In this document: one piece after another, positions 15,558-23,133 of the stretch | Layout of the letters: each line of letters starts with the position of its first letter | How positions within the stretch are numbered: the stretch's first letter is position 1 | Program-made: the position numbers and the translations under genes | Notes under the pieces: model-generated | Seen by the model: only the letters and a program-made list of their open reading frames with translations | The model's database searches: none | Told to the model about the DNA's origin: nothing | NCBI RefSeq assembly: GCF_003991975.1 | Contig: NZ_CP029822.1 | Span: 1,302,001-1,366,000 of the forward strand | Reading direction: 5' to 3' | Length of the DNA stretch: 64,000 bases | Source of the DNA: Entomomonas moraniae | Lineage (GTDB): Bacteria; Pseudomonadota; Gammaproteobacteria; Pseudomonadales; Pseudomonadaceae

Positions 15558-16339
15558 GCTCTAGCCTCCTTTGTTCTGCTGGAGGTCCAGTCAAAAACTA
15601 TGGCCTCTCCGCCTTCTCTGAGTCGGTCCACTACTCGATCACCTAAGTAATTTGGTAATTCAGAAGGCCCATGATTTGAGATGATGATGGTTGGTAGCAT
15701 GTTTTCATAACGGTTATTGATGATGTCGAATAGGGCCGTTAGTTCAAATTCGCTAGACTTTTGCACGCCTATTTCATCAATGATTAATAAATCAGGGTCA
15801 GAGAAAACTTGAAAGGCTTCTGATTCGGTCATGTTTTTGTCTGAGTAGGTGGCTCTGATAAAACGTAAGATATTACCTACTGTCGAATAGAGGGCCGTTC
15901 TTCCCTGCTCTCTGATGATCTTGTTGGCTATGGCATTGGCTAGATGAGTTTTTCCCGTACCAACACCGCCTAAAAGTAATAATGACTTACCCGTCTCATA
16001 GTTTTCATTGAATTGGTCCGCATATCGTAAGCATTTTGCGAGGGCCCTTTTCTGACCTTCATTGTCGGCTAGGTAGTTTTCAAATCCTTTGTTTTGAAAG
16101 CGTGGCGGTATGCAGGCATTGCCTAGACGCTTTTCGATCGATACTCGTCTAGCTTCGATAGCCGCCCGTTCTTGTTCGGCTCTGTTTTCTGCATCGCGTT
16201 TTTCTTGTTGGCATTTTTCACAGGTGGACCAGACATCGCCTTGTCTTAAACACATCAGCATAGCTTGATATTCTCCATGCTTTTCACAGTTCCTAGTCTC
16301 GGTATCTAAAATCGTGAATAGTTTTCTCACTGTGTTCAT
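15554..16339 (-). CDS. DnaC-like helicase loader, AAA+ ATPase
   Basis: 261 residues. An N-terminal Cys cluster (CEKHG..CLRQG..CEKC, residues 18-43) probably binds zinc, as in many phage DnaC proteins. Walker A GGVGTGKTHLANAIA (~124-138) is followed by Walker B LLIIDEIG (~184-191) and a sensor-like IIISNHGP. It loads the host DnaB helicase at the phage origin together with the DUF1376 protein just upstream; the two genes abut at 16339. Confidence 0.88.
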   Translation of the reverse strand: MNTVRKLFTILDTETRNCEKHGEYQAMLMCLRQGDVWSTCEKCQQEKRDAENRAEQERAAIEARRVSIEKRLGNACIPPRFQNKGFENYLADNEGQKRALAKCLRYADQFNENYETGKSLLLLGGVGTGKTHLANAIANKIIREQGRTALYSTVGNILRFIRATYSDKNMTESEAFQVFSDPDLLIIDEIGVQKSSEFELTALFDIINNRYENMLPTIIISNHGPSELPNYLGDRVVDRLREGGEAIVFDWTSSRTKEARA

Positions 16340-17118
16340 CAGAATTTAACCTCACCGTTAGGGCCAACTTCAAAGTTAAAATTACTAACATTCGCCTGCA
16401 TGGATGGTTTGCGGTCGGGGAACTGTCGAATATTATTCTTTGGGTTTGGGAATAAGCCCTGCCAACCGCAAGCAATTGATTTTTTGATAACGTCATCTGG
16501 ATTAGGACAGTTAACCAGATCAACAGCCTGTTGTTTGCACATGGTTTCAGTTAATGGTTTCTTGATCTCAGACCTGTACTTAACCCACATGGACCATGTT
16601 TCTACAGATACGTTTTCAGGTTTAGCCAACAGTGGATTAAATTTTTTATTATTGGACTTGGTTTTTTTTGTATTATTTTTTTTAATATCTGTATCTGTAT
16701 CTGTATCTGTATGGTTCAACGTTTGTTTAACGTCCGTTGAACGTTCGTTATTAGTATTAGCTGAACGCGCTTTAGCAGAACGCTTTCCAGCATTAGATGC
16801 TTTAATGGATTTTTCCCTTACCGCATCTAAATCATGTTCAATACGATTATGTTTCCACTCTATACAATCGTTATGCTGAATAATTACGAAGAATTCTTTC
16901 AGTTGTTCCGATACTTCTAACCATTCATTAATAGTTAGTCGAGCAACAGACGCTAAACGTTTGTTGAGCGTTTGTTCATCCTTTGCTTTGAAGGATTCTC
17001 CACGCTGCCAGTAATTAAACATTAATAGTAAGTAGGCCCCATTTTCCAAAGTGGTTAGATGGGCCGTGTCAGCTAAGTAATCTGCTGTATATAACTGAAT
17101 GTATGGTAGTGCTGCCAT
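16339..17118 (-). CDS. DUF1376 phage replication protein
   Basis: 259 residues. The start ALPYIQLYTADYLADTAHLT with ENGAYLLLMFNYW is the conserved core of DUF1376 (YdaU-type), a winged-helix replication initiator-like protein that takes the lambda O place. A variable middle carries an acidic repeat HTDTDTDTD coded by a hexamer microsatellite (16686-16713). The C-terminus has a DnaT/GP-like helix (ETWSMWVKYRSEIKKPLTE). Paired with the DnaC-like loader. Confidence 0.85.
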   Translation of the reverse strand: MAALPYIQLYTADYLADTAHLTTLENGAYLLLMFNYWQRGESFKAKDEQTLNKRLASVARLTINEWLEVSEQLKEFFVIIQHNDCIEWKHNRIEHDLDAVREKSIKASNAGKRSAKARSANTNNERSTDVKQTLNHTDTDTDTDIKKNNTKKTKSNNKKFNPLLAKPENVSVETWSMWVKYRSEIKKPLTETMCKQQAVDLVNCPNPDDVIKKSIACGWQGLFPNPKNNIRQFPDRKPSMQANVSNFNFEVGPNGEVKF

Positions 17119-17804
17119 TATGCAACCTCTCTTAATCTGTTAGCCCATAGCTCACTAATCCAGTTAAAGCCTTTAGGGGTGAATTTCATTTGTGTGTAAG
17201 CGTGTTCTGTGTCAGATACACCTGTCTTAACAACAAAGCGACCAGCATCAATATGTCTTTGGTAAGGGGTCATTGTTTTACCTGTGTAATAGATGATCCC
17301 GTTTTCAATCAGGAATAATTTAAGTTCAGGCTCTTTAGCATTTAGTAACTTAGCCACTTGTCTAAAGTTGTAATTGCCTTCTGCTTTTACGTAGTTGTCT
17401 ACAAAGTCAACGGCTGGCTTTTGTTGTTCTATGATTAATTTTTGCTTATTATTTTCTTCCACTAAGTCAGCAGCTAAACGCAAAGCATCGGGTAAGGTTT
17501 GAGGAACATTTAAAAATATTCCATTTAACTTAGCTAAAACCATTCTTCTTACTTTTTTAGATTCGCGCATAGCTACCAGCATGCACATATCTTTAGTTAA
17601 CTCAAAAACAACTGACTCCGTATTGTTCAAATTTTGTACTACAAAACTTTTGTAGTTAAAATCTGATAGCTCGTCAGCTACTCTTGCGTGAAAAACATTA
17701 GAGCGAATTGAGTTTTCGCCCTCTTGTTCTCTTACATTATTAATAACGTCTAGTAAGTCTCTACTTGACATTGTTACGTTTTCGTTTAATATTAATTTGT
17801 TCAT
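17118..17804 (-). CDS. phage antirepressor with Rha-like and KilAC domains
   Basis: 228 residues. Residues ~10-90 resemble the Rha/phage regulatory domain (TMSSRDLLDVIN, FELTKDMCMLVAM). Residues ~120-225 form the KilAC (ANT) domain, with NYNFRQVAKLL, FLIENGIIYY and a C-terminal TPKGFNWISELW. Such proteins counter the CI-type repressor. With the KilA-N gene at 172-999 this prophage has two antirepressor-like genes. It is the third gene after PR. Confidence 0.85.
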   Translation of the reverse strand: MNKLILNENVTMSSRDLLDVINNVREQEGENSIRSNVFHARVADELSDFNYKSFVVQNLNNTESVVFELTKDMCMLVAMRESKKVRRMVLAKLNGIFLNVPQTLPDALRLAADLVEENNKQKLIIEQQKPAVDFVDNYVKAEGNYNFRQVAKLLNAKEPELKLFLIENGIIYYTGKTMTPYQRHIDAGRFVVKTGVSDTEHAYTQMKFTPKGFNWISELWANRLREVA

Positions 17805-17837
17805 TTAGTGAACCTCACTGTATTAATAATCTGTGAT

Positions 17838-17866
17838 AAAAGCCGTAATTGCCGTACGGCTTTTTT
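17838..17866. terminator. intrinsic terminator between cII and the antirepressor
   Basis: AAAAGCCGT, a 9-base spacer and ACGGCTTTTTT make a hairpin with T tracts on both sides. On the plus strand it is followed by ATTGCCTGAAA, the tail seen after other terminators of this prophage. It would attenuate the PR transcript after cII, like lambda tR1-type sites. Confidence 0.65.
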
Positions 17867-17877
17867 ATTGCCTGAAA

Positions 17878-18183
17878 TTAATACTCGTCTGTTAAGTCAT
17901 CCGCTGACTGCAAATGCTCTGTCCATTTCTTATTGCCATACATAAAATATTCGACGTCTGATTGTTTGAAGCAACGCATATCATCAGGAACGATCTTTAA
18001 ATCTAAGATGGCTAATATTTCTGAAAGCTGTTGAAACTTTTCAGGCTTCATTCTGCTAATAGTCGATTCATCGCAACCTAATGCATGAGAAACAGCGGCA
18101 TTTCCAACAGATGCAAGACGCTGCACGATCATTGAATAATTCTTGCGTGCTATTGCTTCTTGGTTATCTGATAATTTGCTCAT
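17878..18183 (-). CDS. CII-like transcriptional activator
   Basis: 101 residues. ALGCDESTISRMK (~35-47) is a helix-turn-helix recognisable as the CII family (PF05269): a homotetrameric activator of lysogeny promoters. The start ARKNYSMIVQRLASVG and position between cro and the replication genes agree. Its target would be a repressor-establishment promoter near the cro-cII border. Confidence 0.85.
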   Translation of the reverse strand: MSKLSDNQEAIARKNYSMIVQRLASVGNAAVSHALGCDESTISRMKPEKFQQLSEILAILDLKIVPDDMRCFKQSDVEYFMYGNKKWTEHLQSADDLTDEY

Positions 18184-18211
18184 CGTTAATTACTCAAGGA
18201 TTTAATATGGT

Positions 18212-18397
18212 TTATGCTATTTGCGACGGGAAAGGTCGAACCTCAAAAGCCTTTAACTTCCCCTGTTCTTCAACAACATATATTTCTCTATTTTTTCTAA
18301 TGGCTTTGGATACTGCACCCTGTGTTGTACCTAGTTTTTTAGCGGCCTCTCCTTGAGAGGTACCTTCAACATATTTTTTTAATGGGATTTTATTCAT
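18212..18397 (-). CDS. cro: Cro-like repressor
   Basis: 61 residues. A helix-turn-helix, SQGEAAKKLGTTQGAVSKAI (~14-33), followed by EIYVVEEQGKLKAFEVRPFP gives the beta-strand dimerisation end of the Cro fold. It starts 27 bases downstream of PR and is divergent from the cI-like gene. An AGGAG site precedes the ATG. Confidence 0.88.
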   Translation of the reverse strand: MNKIPLKKYVEGTSQGEAAKKLGTTQGAVSKAIRKNREIYVVEEQGKLKAFEVRPFPSQIA

Positions 18398-18421
18398 AAG
18401 AACTCCTACTTATATGTATTA

Positions 18422-18463
18422 ATAATACCGTCGGTATTTATACATGTCAATACCGTCGGGATT
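18422..18463 (-). promoter_or_regulatory. PR promoter with two repressor operators (OR)
   Basis: On the minus strand TTGACA (18445-18450), 17 bases, TATTAT (18422-18427): a near-consensus sigma-70 promoter aimed at cro. Operators AATACCGTCGGTATT (18424-18438, a perfect palindrome) and AATACCGTCGGGATT (18449-18463) cover its -10 and -35, 25 bp apart. The same sites recur at PL, so they are most likely bound by the cI-like and Cro proteins. Confidence 0.88.
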
Positions 18464-18497
18464 TGATTTAAATTACCGCAGGGAATATATTTGCCAA

Positions 18498-19265
18498 ATG
18501 GAAAAGACTGATAATAGAAAAAAACAACTTACCCCTGAGCTTCTAGAAGAAAGCAAGAAGCTTAAGAGTATTTTTGAGTCAAAAAAGAAGGATTTAAAAA
18601 TAAGCCAAGGCTCAATAGCTGACTTTATGGGAATAAATCAAAGCTCAGTTAGTCATTACTTAAATGGACTAAATCCTTTAAATGCAAACGCCGCTGCTAA
18701 ATTTGCAAAAATATTACAGGTAGATATAAATGAGTTTAGCCCTCGCCTAGCTAAAGAAGTAAATAATTTAGTTTCTATCACAGTAAACAACCAGCCAAAC
18801 ACGATCGAAATTTCTACCTATAACGAAAACGATCCAGTGGAAAATGACGAAGTTGTAATACCAATCTTTAAAGATGTTCAATTAAGCGCTGGGTGTGGAC
18901 GAGTAGCAATATCAGAACTTCAAGCAAGCTCTACTATCAGATTTAAAAAGAACATTTTAATCAAACAAGGTGTAAGCTTTAATTATGCTATATGCGTTAC
19001 TGTTTCAGGAAATAGCATGGAGCCATTTATACAAGATGGTGCACTTGTAGGAATAGATACAGCCAATACTAATATAGTAGACGGAAAAATATACGCTGTT
19101 GTGATTGAGAATGATCTAGCAAGGGTTAAGCAATTGTATAGACTACCCAATAACAGGGTTAGATTACGTTCATTCAATCGTGACGAGTACGAAGATGAGG
19201 ATTACAGCCTAGAAGATATTAGGGTTGTAGGTAAAGTATTTTGGTCATCAGTGCTATGGGATTAG
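18498..19265 (+). CDS. cI: CI-like prophage repressor, S24 autoprotease type
   Basis: About 255 residues from ATG 18498 (MEKTDNRKKQ); an ATG at 18444 lies inside an operator, so I prefer the later start. Helix-turn-helix SQGSIADFMGINQSSVSHYL (~35-54), then a LexA-type peptidase with VSGNSMEPFIQDGALVGID (catalytic Ser in GNSMEP) and a C-terminal Lys in KIYAVVIEND. The cleavage site is probably in SAGCGRVA (Cys-Gly instead of Ala-Gly). RecA-stimulated self-cleavage would link induction to DNA damage. Confidence 0.92.
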   Translation: MEKTDNRKKQLTPELLEESKKLKSIFESKKKDLKISQGSIADFMGINQSSVSHYLNGLNPLNANAAAKFAKILQVDINEFSPRLAKEVNNLVSITVNNQPNTIEISTYNENDPVENDEVVIPIFKDVQLSAGCGRVAISELQASSTIRFKKNILIKQGVSFNYAICVTVSGNSMEPFIQDGALVGIDTANTNIVDGKIYAVVIENDLARVKQLYRLPNNRVRLRSFNRDEYEDEDYSLEDIRVVGKVFWSSVLWD

Positions 19266-19411
19266 CAAAGGGTTTTGATGATAGGAGATTGTAAAGCGGT
19301 TTAAATCGCATCAGATATGCTGTAGATGCTAGATATTTTTATTAAAATGGTATGATCTATGGTTATGTTATTTATTAGCAAATACAAGAATATAAACTGT
19401 GGGAGAGCCTT

Positions 19412-20242
19412 ATGATTAAGTTTCTCGGTAGCTCTAGCTATGTTGGGGCTAGCAAAGTATCCACTGTAACTGATGGCATGATGGCCTATACCCATATCGC
19501 ACAATTAAATACAACTCTACACGAGCCAAGTTTTACCCAGTGTTATGTTAAGATCTACCAAGAAAATGATAGCAGAGATAGAGAAGATAAATCTATTTTA
19601 AACGAAATCGTTGGGTATATTATTGGTAAATCTCTAGGTCTTCCTGTTCCATCAGAAGCAGGCATAATAATGATAAAAGGCTCTCAACTATCCTCTCCTC
19701 CAGATTGGATAAATAAAGATGAAGAAATTATAGCTTGGTGGGTAAAAGATATGTACTCCCCATCCCTTAAGCAATATTATGATTATAGTAAGTTTGGGAA
19801 TCACGACATTCTTCTAAATAAATTAGTAAAAGAATTGTTAGCCTCTGATTTAACTAGTCAAATTATTGCTTTTGATGACCTAATCGCAAATATCGATAGA
19901 AATCTAGGAAATATTTTAAAAACAAAAAATGGAAAATTTATTTTAATTGACCACGGCCTTTGTTTAACGCGCTCTGACTGGATAGCATCTGATTTAAAGC
20001 CAGAACTGACATATCCGAATAGAATACTTGAATTTATTTCCACCAATTTGAACTTACAAAAAAAACATAACATTATAGAGTCTAAAAGGCTATTGTTTAA
20101 ACAAATAGAAACTGCTATAAATAATCTTAGAGAATTGCTGCAATGTTTCATTGAAGAAAATGATATTTATGCCATCGAAAATTTTATACGAAATCGTTAC
20201 ACCAGCGATCGCTTTGAGAAAAAAGTAGGAATACTTGTATGA
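19412..20242 (+). CDS. short HipA-like kinase, prophage cassette gene A
   Basis: 276 residues. It keeps the catalytic centre of HipA-type kinases: FDDLIANIDRNLGNIL (catalytic Asp in NIDRN, metal Asn in LGN, ~155-170), then KFILIDHGLCL (metal Asp). The N-terminal part has SYVGASKVSTVTDG, a possible ATP loop. It lacks the extra N-terminal subdomain of HipA (~440 residues) and no HipB-like gene is adjacent; it fits the small 'HipA family kinase' group. A GGGAGAG site precedes the ATG. The next gene starts 4 bases before its end. Position directly behind cI equals that of lambda rexAB, which suggests expression in the lysogen. Confidence 0.8.
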   Translation: MIKFLGSSSYVGASKVSTVTDGMMAYTHIAQLNTTLHEPSFTQCYVKIYQENDSRDREDKSILNEIVGYIIGKSLGLPVPSEAGIIMIKGSQLSSPPDWINKDEEIIAWWVKDMYSPSLKQYYDYSKFGNHDILLNKLVKELLASDLTSQIIAFDDLIANIDRNLGNILKTKNGKFILIDHGLCLTRSDWIASDLKPELTYPNRILEFISTNLNLQKKHNIIESKRLLFKQIETAINNLRELLQCFIEENDIYAIENFIRNRYTSDRFEKKVGILV

Positions 20243-21141
20243 CTATTACTAATAGAATACATGAGTATACAAAATCATTAGGTATACAACATAGTAATAA
20301 TATTGAAGGATCATGGTTCAATATTTTATTACGCCCTGATATATTTACTGTAGACCAGGTTAGTATTGGCGTTGGCTTTATAGATAAAAATAATACATTG
20401 CATGTTAAGGTAGCCAATGATCTCTCAAAGTTAAAATGTTTTTATGGAGATAATATTGATGTTAATGAGCTACAGTATCTAACAGAAATTATAGCTAATG
20501 AATATGATCGCATTAATTATAATTTAGCAGAAAAATCTATAATTAGCCCACAAATATCCTTTTCAGCACCTGCTTATGCCGCTGGAGATAGCGTCAACAC
20601 AATATTAGAAAATTTTTATAATCGTACAATATACTTTACAGGAAAAAAGCAAAACACAATTAATAAAGAAAGGTTTCAAGGAATTAATAATACTCAACTT
20701 AGGGATGAGATTTATGAGTGGGTTATGACACAGGATAAATATCTTGCAAAACAGATATTTCCATCGGATATACATCATAAATTAGTATTCACAGATAGCA
20801 ATGGATCTACTCAAGAAAATTTTGTGGAATTAGCTATAAACTCAATGAACATGTCTGGCTCTATAGTATCTGCATACTGCAAAAATCCAAATTCAGCAGA
20901 GCTAAGAATCTTAAAAGCCGCCATTGATATTAATACTACAAAAATTCATTATCCAAACAACAAATATGGTTTATTTATCTTAAGGGCAAACGAAGACAGC
21001 GGAATATCTAGGGATATTTTAAACCAACTAGATGATGTTATTGATGAAAACATATGGAAATTAGAAAACGCAGGAGTGCATATAGGCTCTGAAGAGTCTA
21101 TTGCAGAATTAGGCCAAAATATCATCCATTGGGCTGCGTAA
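20239..21141 (+). CDS. DUF3037-like partner of the HipA-like kinase
   Basis: 300 residues, soluble. Residues ~20-75 (SWFNILLRPDIFTVDQVSIG, then VGFIDKNNTLHVKVANDLS) resemble DUF3037, which I know as a common neighbour of small HipA-like kinases. The remaining ~200 residues are not recognised. The ATGA-type overlap with the kinase gene shows tight co-expression. It could be a substrate, an antitoxin or a sensor for the kinase; nothing in the sequence decides. The cassette ends in its own terminator at 21160-21182. Confidence 0.6.
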   Translation: MTITNRIHEYTKSLGIQHSNNIEGSWFNILLRPDIFTVDQVSIGVGFIDKNNTLHVKVANDLSKLKCFYGDNIDVNELQYLTEIIANEYDRINYNLAEKSIISPQISFSAPAYAAGDSVNTILENFYNRTIYFTGKKQNTINKERFQGINNTQLRDEIYEWVMTQDKYLAKQIFPSDIHHKLVFTDSNGSTQENFVELAINSMNMSGSIVSAYCKNPNSAELRILKAAIDINTTKIHYPNNKYGLFILRANEDSGISRDILNQLDDVIDENIWKLENAGVHIGSEESIAELGQNIIHWAA

Positions 21142-21159
21142 TAGCCTCATCTTGATTTA

Positions 21160-21182
21160 AAAGCCCTCCCAAGGGCTTTTTT
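21160..21182 (+). terminator. intrinsic terminator ending the repressor/kinase unit
   Basis: AAAAGCCCTCCCAAGGGCTTTTTT: AAAGCCCT/AGGGCTTT arms with a short loop and a T tract, followed by ATTGCCTG. It isolates the lysogenic genes from PL. Confidence 0.85.
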
Positions 21183-21262
21183 ATTGCCTGCCATATCCCC
21201 CCCTTCCCACCTAAAATATTTTAAAAATAAATTCCTTTTTAGATCATGGGGATATTAAAAAT

Positions 21263-21326
21263 AATACCGATCATAAAAATAATTAATACCGATGGTATTG
21301 ACATATATAAATACCGGCGGTAGTAT
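21263..21326 (+). promoter_or_regulatory. PL promoter with repressor operators (OL)
   Basis: TTGACA (21298-21303), 17 bases, TAGTAT (21321-21326). Operators AATACCGATGGTATT (21285-21299) and AATACCGGCGGTAGT (21310-21324) overlap the -35 and -10 regions, again 25 bp apart; AATACCGATCATAAA (21263-21277) is a weaker third site. The match in sequence and spacing to OR shows both promoters share one repressor. Confidence 0.88.
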
Positions 21327-21359
21327 AAGCCCATCGAAACACAAAACAGGGTTATCAAA

Positions 21360-21569
21360 ATGAACAATATCTACTTAGACAATACAGGATACGAAAACGC
21401 TACTCCTAAGTCTTGGGATAACGTTCAAACCTTGGAAGAAGTTAGGTTCAATTCTTTAAGCAAAGCCGATCAAGAGTTAGTTATACAAACAGCAGAAGAT
21501 GCAGACTGGACAATTGACGAAGCCATATTTCAGCTTACAGAGATTGGCGAAATAAGCCCTTTAGTTTAG
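21360..21569 (+). CDS. first PL-operon protein, small and acidic
   Basis: 69 residues, acidic, no Cys. First gene after PL, with no hydrophobic segment. It ends 11 bases before the next gene. No resemblance to lambda N (which is basic) or any family I recognise. Early small acidic phage proteins frequently inhibit host enzymes; for this one that is speculation. Confidence 0.6.
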   Translation: MNNIYLDNTGYENATPKSWDNVQTLEEVRFNSLSKADQELVIQTAEDADWTIDEAIFQLTEIGEISPLV

Positions 21570-21580
21570 GAGTAACCAAG

Positions 21581-21826
21581 ATGATTACTAAAGAAGAAAG
21601 AAACATCTTTATCACGCTTCATGACAGGCTTGAAGAGCTTGGACTTGAAAACAATCTTCAGTATGGGAGCTACGCTTGTGAGTTCCAATCAATAGTCAAT
21701 ATAAACGGTACGATTATTAGCTGTACCCTCGTTACCGTAACGGATGACTCAGACCATGAAAAGATTGAAAACTATCGGAAGATGTTAGTAAACGTCATCG
21801 AAACTCATTGTAAGGAAGCCGCCTAA
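21581..21826 (+). CDS. small early phage protein, unknown
   Basis: 81 residues, soluble, with two Cys in YACEFQSIVNINGTIISC and a third in ETHCKEAA near the end. A TAGGAG ribosome site precedes the ATG. Predicted mixed alpha/beta. Function not recognised; part of the PL operon. Confidence 0.6.
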   Translation: MITKEERNIFITLHDRLEELGLENNLQYGSYACEFQSIVNINGTIISCTLVTVTDDSDHEKIENYRKMLVNVIETHCKEAA

Positions 21827-21883
21827 ATGAGAATCACACTAGACATTCTTTTTATATTAACTGCTGCTATAAAGGAGGCTTAG

Positions 21884-21967
21884 ATGGGCGAAACAATATT
21901 AAACGTAACTTGCGGTGCTTTATTTAGTGCCATGGTTATCTGGTCAATTGTTAGTTGGGCAATGTAG
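21884..21967 (+). CDS. 27-residue single-pass membrane microprotein
   Basis: MGETILNVTC, then GALFSAMVIWSIVSWAM: one predicted transmembrane helix covering almost the whole chain. A strong AAAGGAGG site lies 5 bases upstream, which is the main reason to accept it; the site itself is inside a 18-codon reading frame (21827-21883). In the PL operon between genes in the same direction. Confidence 0.5.
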   Translation: MGETILNVTCGALFSAMVIWSIVSWAM

Positions 21968-21974
21968 GTTTTTT

Positions 21975-22232
21975 ATGATAACTGAACAAGAGTGGGACTA
22001 TATCAAAGAAGGCGATTCTATTTATTGGGCGCATCCTTTTGTTAATAAAGTACGTGAAATGAAAATAACCGCAATCAGGCAAACAGGTTTTGATTCTATT
22101 CTAATTGATACAGGCGTTAGTGATAAGAACACAAGAAAAGCATTTAGCTTTCTATTTTCAGATCCTGATTGTGCTAGAAAGTTTTTAGATGAACATATCA
22201 AGCTAATCGAAGAATCAAACAAGAGAGGTTAA
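21975..22232 (+). CDS. small early phage protein, unknown
   Basis: 85 residues starting MITEQEWDYIKEGDSIYWAH; the longer in-frame start at 21915 would run through the microprotein and has no ribosome site. A beta-rich N-terminal half (GDSIYW..VREMKITAIRQTG) looks like a small SH3-like barrel, followed by a helix. No family recognised. Confidence 0.6.
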   Translation: MITEQEWDYIKEGDSIYWAHPFVNKVREMKITAIRQTGFDSILIDTGVSDKNTRKAFSFLFSDPDCARKFLDEHIKLIEESNKRG

Positions 22233-22234
22233 TC

Positions 22235-22483
22235 ATGACGGATAAATACATAACATTAGTAATTAAAAATCCAACTCAAGACAGAATTAAAACATTTCGC
22301 TTATTTGAAGAAACAGAAGGAGTTGGTGAAATATCGGCATTATCCGTAGGACATTGCTTAGATATTCTAGAAGATTGCACCGCATTTATTGAAAAGTTAT
22401 CAAATGGTGAAATTTCAAATTTTGATGTACAAGACGAAGCTCTAGAGATTAAGCAAAAAATAGATGCAAAACTTAAATATTAG
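22235..22483 (+). CDS. small early phage protein, unknown
   Basis: 82 residues, acidic, mixed alpha/beta. MTDKYITLVIKNPTQDRI could be a strand-led start. It begins 2 bases after the preceding stop codon with a GAGAGG site. No recognised domain. Confidence 0.6.
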   Translation: MTDKYITLVIKNPTQDRIKTFRLFEETEGVGEISALSVGHCLDILEDCTAFIEKLSNGEISNFDVQDEALEIKQKIDAKLKY

Positions 22484-22689
22484 TCATTTTCACCAAACGC
22501 ATTAACCAGTGCGTTTGCTAAAGATGGTTAAAAGGTTAAGCGGCTATCTACCTTTAAATGATAGCTCACAGTGACAAGCAGAAAGCTTTGAGCTTCCCAC
22601 TGGTTCGATGCAGAAGGTCGATAAGATAGGAATGATAACGGCAAAATGCGTGGTTATCAGTAGCTAAGACAAGGGACAAACTTAGCAAG
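22484..22689 (+). other. non-coding, hairpin-rich gap in the PL operon
   Basis: No convincing reading frame. Two hairpins are visible: AAACGCA/TGCGTTT (22495-22516) and a longer one, CAGTG-AAGC pairing with GCTT-CACTG (22569-22602). Lambda-type left operons hold antitermination or small RNA elements here, but no boxB-like pair or known RNA family is recognised. Confidence 0.35.
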
Positions 22690-22935
22690 TTACTTATGGT
22701 CTCTACGGTATAACGCCCACTCTTCTATTTGTTCTCCATTAGGTAGAGTACACATACCGTATTGACCATCAGTTGAATTTTTGATCTCTAATTTTCCGCC
22801 AATCTGCTCACAATATACAGATGCAGGATTAGCCATACCAACACTAGGATTTTTATCTTTCTTAGATTGATTGTCCATACTATTACACCCTACTAAAATT
22901 AATGTGGTGGCAAAAAGAAATACTATTTTTTTCAT
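22690..22935 (-). CDS. DUF333 lipoprotein
   Basis: 81 residues with a lipoprotein signal (IVFLFATTLILVGC, lipobox at ~14-17). The mature part, MANPASVYCEQIGGKLEIKN then GMCTLPNGEQIEEWALYR, matches DUF333, a small periplasmic domain with two Cys (about 43 and 62). Transcribed against the PL operon from its own promoter (22970-22997), a typical moron. Function of DUF333 is not known. Confidence 0.85.
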   Translation of the reverse strand: MKKIVFLFATTLILVGCNSMDNQSKKDKNPSVGMANPASVYCEQIGGKLEIKNSTDGQYGMCTLPNGEQIEEWALYRRDHK

Positions 22936-22969
22936 GATTTTCTCAGTAAATGTTAATAAGCACGCACAG

Positions 22970-22997
22970 ATTTTATCTATTTAAAAAAAGTTAGCAA
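22970..22997 (-). promoter_or_regulatory. promoter of the DUF333 gene
   Basis: Minus-strand TTGCTA, 16 bases, TAAAAT. The 37-bp block 22969-23005 is repeated with few changes at 23363-23399 before the next opposite-strand gene. Confidence 0.55.
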
Positions 22998-23133
22998 GTT
23001 AATTTCAGATTAAAAAGGGCTAAGCCATTTCCTAGCAATTGCAGAGGAGAAAGAATATGTAACAGGTAACGCCTTCGAGCGAGAAAATAAAATTCGAGAT
23101 TACTAATTAAAAGCAGGGTTTAACCGCCCTGCT

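Noticed and set aside
16400-16879. 159-codon plus-strand frame opposite the DUF1376 gene
   Set aside because: Shadow caused by the GTATCT repeat and antisense codons; SVSVSVSV-like run comes from the microsatellite.
17838-17880. OOP-like antisense RNA to cII
   Set aside because: The plus-strand terminator lies before, not inside, the cII 3' end, and no promoter for a plus-strand transcript is visible in the short gap.
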